Shown: positions 5,561-8,972 of the stretch, piece by piece
Layout of the letters: every line of letters starts with the position of its first letter
Numbering within the stretch: the first letter of the stretch is position 1
NCBI GenBank assembly: GCA_028112705.1
Contig: JAOGYN010000030.1
Coordinates: 1-8,972 of the forward strand
From: GCA-002712045 sp028112705
GTDB lineage: Bacteria; Pseudomonadota; Alphaproteobacteria; Rhodobacterales; Rhodobacteraceae
Direction of reading: 5' to 3'
DNA length: 8,972 nt
Notes under the pieces: model-generated
The model's database searches: none
Told to the model about the DNA's origin: nothing
What the model saw: only the letters and a program-made list of their open reading frames with translations
Position numbers and translations under genes: made by a program

Positions 5561-7245
5561 CCAGATCGTCCTTTATTTACAATCTTGTCCAATGATTTTA
5601 TTCCAGAAGCAGCTATCAATGTTAGTAAAAGATAGACCAACGCCGCCGAGTTAAAAGGTTCAAAGACCAGAAAACTCTGCGCCTGAAATTCTCTCATTCG
5701 CTGTGTGAGATCTCGAATAGACAAGATAGATACGAGAGAAGTGTCTTTTAACATAGCTATAAATTCATTTCCTAATGCTGGTAAAACGATAGCAACTGCT
5801 TGAGGAACAATCACAAATCTTGCAACATGAAATTCTCGCAAACCTAATGTACGGGCTGCTTCGATTTGGCCTTTTGGTATAGCCTCTATCCCAGCTCTAA
5901 AAATTTCAGCCATATAAGCAGAATAACCAATCGCTATAGCAATAATTCCACGTGTCATCATCTGCATATCGATATATCCTGCAGAAGCATTCTTAATCGC
6001 ACCAGCCAAGGGAAGTCCCACATATAAAATAATAACAAGCATAGGAATTCCTCTTATGGTATCTACAAAAAAATCAGAAAAAACAGCTAATGGGTGCGCA
6101 TTTGTCAAAAGCCCAATGGCCATGAGTAATATTGACAAACTGCCCAACACATACCCAATGGTAGCCATCGTTTTATTAAAACCAGACAAATAGTCTGCGC
6201 TCCAAAGAATTGGTAATTCTCCAACTTGATCCAAACCAATAACAATAGCAGACACACGGCCTTTCTCTAAGCTGGTCAGTGCTTGCTCAGTGGTCGCCAT
6301 AGACCTTATCTTAAATGGTTTATCATTCTTATTACTAAGAAATTCTCCATACCTAATAATATCAGTTATTGATTGAGGTGTGCCAGAAACAATGCCAATT
6401 TTACCCTCAAGATTTCCTGCCAAAACAATCTCTTCGTGAGGTCTTGTTGTATAGAAGATTCCCATTAACACTAATAATATTCCCAGAAATGAAAATATGT
6501 ATGAAGACCTTTTAGAAGGTTTTAAGTTAACTAATAAAGCCCAGATTAAGCCTAAGGCTGAAGCTCCGATATAAGCAAAGAAAGCTGCTCTTAGAGTGAT
6601 CATTATACCAACTGCAAATCCAGCATGCGCAATCATCAAAATATAAAACACGCCTGAAAAATTAACAAAGACTAATAAAAAAACACATGTTTTTAAAGGT
6701 AACAATTTGTGATGTTGATTTTTCAGAAGTGCGAATGCGATAGAAGCACAACTTAAAACAACGAAAAGTTTAAAATACCACTTTGACTTTAATAATAATT
6801 CATCTTGAAATCCAGCTTCCAAAACAAAGGATTTATCAACCATTACAATCCAATCAGCACTTCTTGGATCTGCAGAATTTATTGCAACTGAAACAACATA
6901 GTTATCAGTCACATTAAAAAAGGCTAAAACTATTAGCACAATCAGTTGCAATGAGAAAAAAACAACTACTCTTTTGCGATATTTGTTTATTACGTCTTCT
7001 AAAAGGTCTGGCCTAGTCGAGCTTGAAAGGGCGATGCTAGCAACTAACCCAGAGAACCCAGCGGTAACTAATAAAATGAATGTCAGAAACAGACTACCAG
7101 CATTTTCCTCAATGCCTAATACAGAATACAATGCTGGCGCATAATTCCGAGAGGTAAAAATCAAGTAAATTAGTACAGGTGCAACAGCAAGAAAAATCAG
7201 GTTGCTGGAGCGGACACTACGAAGCCGGTCTAATATTGGTTGCAT
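5557..7245 (-). CDS. Polar amino-acid-type ABC permease with inserted binding-protein-like domain
   Basis: This 562-aa inner-membrane subunit of an amino acid uptake transporter is about twice the usual HisM/GlnP size. The N-terminal half (1-205) has about five membrane spans with no family I recognise. The permease core begins at 211-238 (G-I-M-I-T-L-R-A-A-F-F) and resumes at 386 with V-D-T-I-R-G-I-P-M-L-V. The EAA loop at 451-483 (A-G-I-E-A-I-P-K-G-Q-I-E-A-A-R-T-L-G) contacts the ATPase. Between the halves, 270-355 is a soluble segment (G-K-I-G-I-V-S-G-T-P-Q-S ... A-L-T-S-L-E-K-G-R-V-S-A-I-V-I) resembling the second lobe of family 3 binding proteins. The ATG has AAAAGGAT upstream. It lies 79 bases after the binding-protein gene and overlaps the oxidase start by four bases. 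No ATPase gene is in the window. Confidence 0.9.
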   Translation of the reverse strand: MQPILDRLRSVRSSNLIFLAVAPVLIYLIFTSRNYAPALYSVLGIEENAGSLFLTFILLVTAGFSGLVASIALSSSTRPDLLEDVINKYRKRVVVFFSLQLIVLIVLAFFNVTDNYVVSVAINSADPRSADWIVMVDKSFVLEAGFQDELLLKSKWYFKLFVVLSCASIAFALLKNQHHKLLPLKTCVFLLVFVNFSGVFYILMIAHAGFAVGIMITLRAAFFAYIGASALGLIWALLVNLKPSKRSSYIFSFLGILLVLMGIFYTTRPHEEIVLAGNLEGKIGIVSGTPQSITDIIRYGEFLSNKNDKPFKIRSMATTEQALTSLEKGRVSAIVIGLDQVGELPILWSADYLSGFNKTMATIGYVLGSLSILLMAIGLLTNAHPLAVFSDFFVDTIRGIPMLVIILYVGLPLAGAIKNASAGYIDMQMMTRGIIAIAIGYSAYMAEIFRAGIEAIPKGQIEAARTLGLREFHVARFVIVPQAVAIVLPALGNEFIAMLKDTSLVSILSIRDLTQRMREFQAQSFLVFEPFNSAALVYLLLTLIAASGIKSLDKIVNKGRSG

Positions 7246-7280
7246 AATATCCTTTTGAAAAGTTATTAAAGATATAGAAT

Positions 7281-7312
7281 TTCATACCGGATATTTTCCA
7301 ACCCGGTATGAA
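7281..7312 (-). other. Intercistronic 10-bp stem-loop between binding protein and permease
   Basis: TTCATACCGG (7281-7290) and CCGGTATGAA (7303-7312) form a perfect 10-bp stem with a 12-base loop. On the minus-strand transcript it starts 12 bases after the binding-protein stop. No T run follows on that strand, so full termination is unlikely. In many uptake operons such a hairpin stabilises the upstream message or terminates part of the transcripts, keeping binding protein in excess of permease; that role is inferred here. Confidence 0.7.
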
Positions 7313-7324
7313 TAGTTTTTAAAT

Positions 7325-8062
7325 TTACTTTGGCCACCATTTGATCATTAATTTCTGCATAGTGCCATCAGCGATCATTGCTGCAAGACCTACATTAAAA
7401 TCATCTTGCATTCCATCACCTTCTTGGAAAACCAGACCCAATGGATCAGAAGATAAACCGGTTATGCCCACAGCTAGCTCTCCAGCAAACTCTTGTTCGT
7501 ATGCAGCAGCAGAAGTGCTATCGATAATAACTCCGTCAACATCTTCATTTTGGACGGCAATCACAGCATTGTTAAAAGAATCAAATAAAGCTAAATTATC
7601 TCTGCCAACCAATTCTTCACCCAAAGCAGCATTGGTGGTTCCATTTTGAGAAGCAAGTTTCATTGCCCCACTTATGAAATCGTCAATTGTGGCACCTTTA
7701 TCAGAAACACGCATCAAGATACCTTGTTGAACAATGATGTATGGATCAGAAAAATCAACAATCTTGTCGCGTTCTTCTGTAATTGTAACACCTGAAACTA
7801 CCATATCAAACTGACCGTCCGCTAATGCAGGGAAAATTCCATCCCAAGCAGTAGTAACCCAGTTAGGAACGCAGTTTATACGTTCACAAATTGCAGCTAC
7901 AACATCTACGTCAAAGCCTTTCACAACACCATCTTCAATAAATTCATGTGGTGGATATGTAGTATCAGAACCTATAGAAATCACCCTACCTCCAAGATCC
8001 GCTGCAAACATTGGTGCAGCTAGGAACATTGAAAATATTAGGGCTAAAATAGACTTATTCAT
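7325..8062 (-). CDS. Periplasmic amino-acid-binding protein (ABC family 3 SBP)
   Basis: This 245-aa periplasmic protein captures a polar amino acid or related amine and hands it to the permease. A signal peptide spans residues 1-20 (basic start M-N-K, hydrophobic core, cleavage after M-F-A). The first lobe has S-D-T-T-Y-P-P-H-E-F and G-F-D-V-D-V-V-A-A-I-C-E-R-I, a full match to the family 3 signature. G-V-T-I-T-E-E-R-D-K-I-V-D-F-S-D-P-Y carries the conserved ligand-carboxylate arginine, and the second lobe has D-G-V-I-I-D-S-T-S-A near 175-185. Two cysteines in C-E-R-I-N-C are close enough for a disulfide. Length is normal. GAGGAG precedes the ATG. A 161-base upstream gap likely holds its promoter, so it may be transcribed apart from the DUF4864 gene. 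The exact ligand is not known. Confidence 0.93.
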   Translation of the reverse strand: MNKSILALIFSMFLAAPMFAADLGGRVISIGSDTTYPPHEFIEDGVVKGFDVDVVAAICERINCVPNWVTTAWDGIFPALADGQFDMVVSGVTITEERDKIVDFSDPYIIVQQGILMRVSDKGATIDDFISGAMKLASQNGTTNAALGEELVGRDNLALFDSFNNAVIAVQNEDVDGVIIDSTSAAAYEQEFAGELAVGITGLSSDPLGLVFQEGDGMQDDFNVGLAAMIADGTMQKLMIKWWPK

Positions 8063-8223
8063 TTTAGTCTCCTCATATGGTTATAGAATATTATTTAATT
8101 ATCTAGAAAATCTGAGAATGATGAATAACTTTAGCTAGGTCAAGCCAATTAAGTTCAATCTGCTCACCGGCAAGTCATAATATCACTATTTTAAAGATAA
8201 ATTAGCACCTAAAAGGGCGAATA

Positions 8224-8626
8224 CTATGTTAAAGGACGCTGATCTATTGTCACGCCTCTTATTTTCCAACCTTTGATAGTCTCAACCATTATATAATTTA
8301 ATATAAAGATTTCATCATTAATATCAGTAATCATTACTCTTTGAACCAACGCACCATCAACAATCAACAATTTAAGATAATCTACAACTTTGGTCCGCCA
8401 CACCATAGGAAAACCTCGGCGAACCATTTTACCAAAATTATTCGAATTTCCAAAAATCTTTTTTATTGATGGCGATGCAAATGTGAACGCCTTATCAAAA
8501 TCGTCAACCTGAAACGAACTGATCTGCTGGGATATAACTCCCTGTATTTTTTTGATCATCATTAGTTTCAGCAATGACAGTACTGTAGAAAAATAATATG
8601 GAAATAAATACGATTAAATTTTTCAT
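8224..8626 (-). CDS. DUF4864 secreted protein, frameshifted after the signal peptide
   Basis: The domain reads G-V-I-S-Q-Q-I-S-S-F-Q-V-D-D-F-D-K-A-F-T, then F-A-S-P-S-I-K, M-V-R-R-G-F-P-M-V-W-R and V-Q-R-V-M-I-T-D, matching the DUF4864 family of small alphaproteobacterial exported proteins of unknown function (NTF2-like fold likely). In its own frame the longest start is a TTG at 8574 with no signal peptide. One base off, an ATG at 8626 with AGAGG eight bases upstream encodes a good signal peptide: M-K-N-L-I-V-F-I-S-I-L-F-F ending V-I-A, then E-T-N-D-D-Q-K. The frames meet at a run of seven A residues (8547-8553); removing one A gives D-D-Q-K-I-Q-G-V-I-S-Q-Q and a continuous protein of 133 aa. 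Read as is, the signal-peptide frame stops after 40 residues. It lies downstream of lysK and may share its transcript. Confidence 0.8.
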
Positions 8627-8684
8627 TGTTTAGACCTCTACGCAACATTTAGCCCTAAAATGAATTTAATCAAAAACTTTCTTC

Positions 8685-8972
8685 TTATTTTTTAACAAAA
8701 TCACCTTTTAAAGCATTTCCAATTAAAGACATTGTACCATCAATGCCATACAAGGCTATAAAACCTCCAAATCTTGGTCCCTGTGAAGCACCAAAAATCA
8801 CCTCATATATTCCTTTAAACCAATCACGAAGAGGATCAAAATTATTATCTTTACCTACTGAGAAAACTAAAGTTTGTAATGATTCAGCATCAATTGGACC
8901 AGTCCACACATTCAGTCTAGCAATAAGGTCAATTAACGCAATTCTCTCCTGTTCAGTTGGCAATCTGAATTC
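8685..8972 (-). CDS. lysK: Lysyl-tRNA synthetase, class I (C-terminal 95 residues)
   Basis: The frame runs off the window at 8972 and stops at 8685, giving the C-terminal end of a cytoplasmic enzyme that charges tRNA-Lys. The ending F-R-L-P-T-E-Q-E-R followed by W-F-K-G-I-Y-E-V-I-F-G-A-S-Q-G-P-R-F-G-G-F and I-A-L-Y-G-I-D matches class I LysRS (archaeal/alphaproteobacterial type), not the class II enzyme of most bacteria. The catalytic HIGH and KMSKS motifs would be upstream, outside the window. TTG at 8963 is an internal leucine codon, not a start. The 58 bases to the DUF4864 start show no clear terminator, so co-transcription is possible. Confidence 0.9.
   Translation of the reverse strand, partial: EFRLPTEQERIALIDLIARLNVWTGPIDAESLQTLVFSVGKDNNFDPLRDWFKGIYEVIFGASQGPRFGGFIALYGIDGTMSLIGNALKGDFVKK

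Noticed and set aside
7341..7649. 102-aa plus-strand frame
   Set aside because: It is the antisense shadow of the binding-protein gene, whose family assignment is secure.
8063..8223. Promoter for the binding-protein gene (TTGACC on the minus strand)
   Set aside because: No -10 element at proper spacing scores well, so I cannot place a promoter although one is likely in this gap.

Overview
This AT-rich window looks like chromosomal DNA of a low-GC, probably marine alphaproteobacterium. The main clues are the C-terminus of a class I lysyl-tRNA synthetase at the right end and a DUF4864 gene next to it, both typical of Alphaproteobacteria. Compact spacing, Gram-negative periplasmic transport and strong AT bias fit streamlined marine lineages. 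The exact clade is an inference and cannot be fixed from this window.

Left part (1-3300): a loose accessory patchwork of very small genes. There are two related mini-proteins resembling the small helical module of serine recombinases (3-194 and 2250-2459). A 49-aa stand-alone resolvase/Hin-type helix-turn-helix (918-1067) overlaps a 37-aa membrane peptide (1067-1180). Other genes are a cupin (472-843, minus), a SnoaL/NTF2-like protein (1234-1563), a four-helix membrane protein (1581-2174), a glutaredoxin (2633-2887) and an orphan 90-aa protein (3034-3306, minus). A decayed VOC/glyoxalase C-terminus lies in the gap at 245-358.

Middle (3307-3890): a region without intact genes that holds two decayed genes on the minus strand. 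One is a degenerate second copy of the 49-aa helix-turn-helix (3395-3514). The other is the C-terminal part of a 2-oxoglutarate/Fe(II) oxygenase, broken by an in-frame TAA (3569-3880). A small intact DOPA 4,5-dioxygenase-like gene (3891-4211, plus) starts where the oxygenase remnant ends.

Right part (4256-8972, all minus): read in transcription order these are lysK (partial), a DUF4864 gene whose signal peptide is one base out of frame, then a polar amino-acid-type ABC uptake cassette. The cassette has a periplasmic binding protein (7325-8062), a 10-bp intercistronic hairpin, an unusual 562-aa permease with a binding-protein-like segment inserted in its membrane core (5557-7245), and an FAD-dependent amine/amino-acid oxidase (4256-5560) whose TTG start overlaps the permease stop. 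The likely logic is capture, import and oxidation of one amino acid or amine. No ATPase gene is present, so that subunit must be encoded elsewhere.

The most notable points are the family of catalytic-domain-free recombinase fragments, the permease architecture, the homopolymer frameshift in the DUF4864 gene, and the three gene remnants that ordinary ORF calling would miss.
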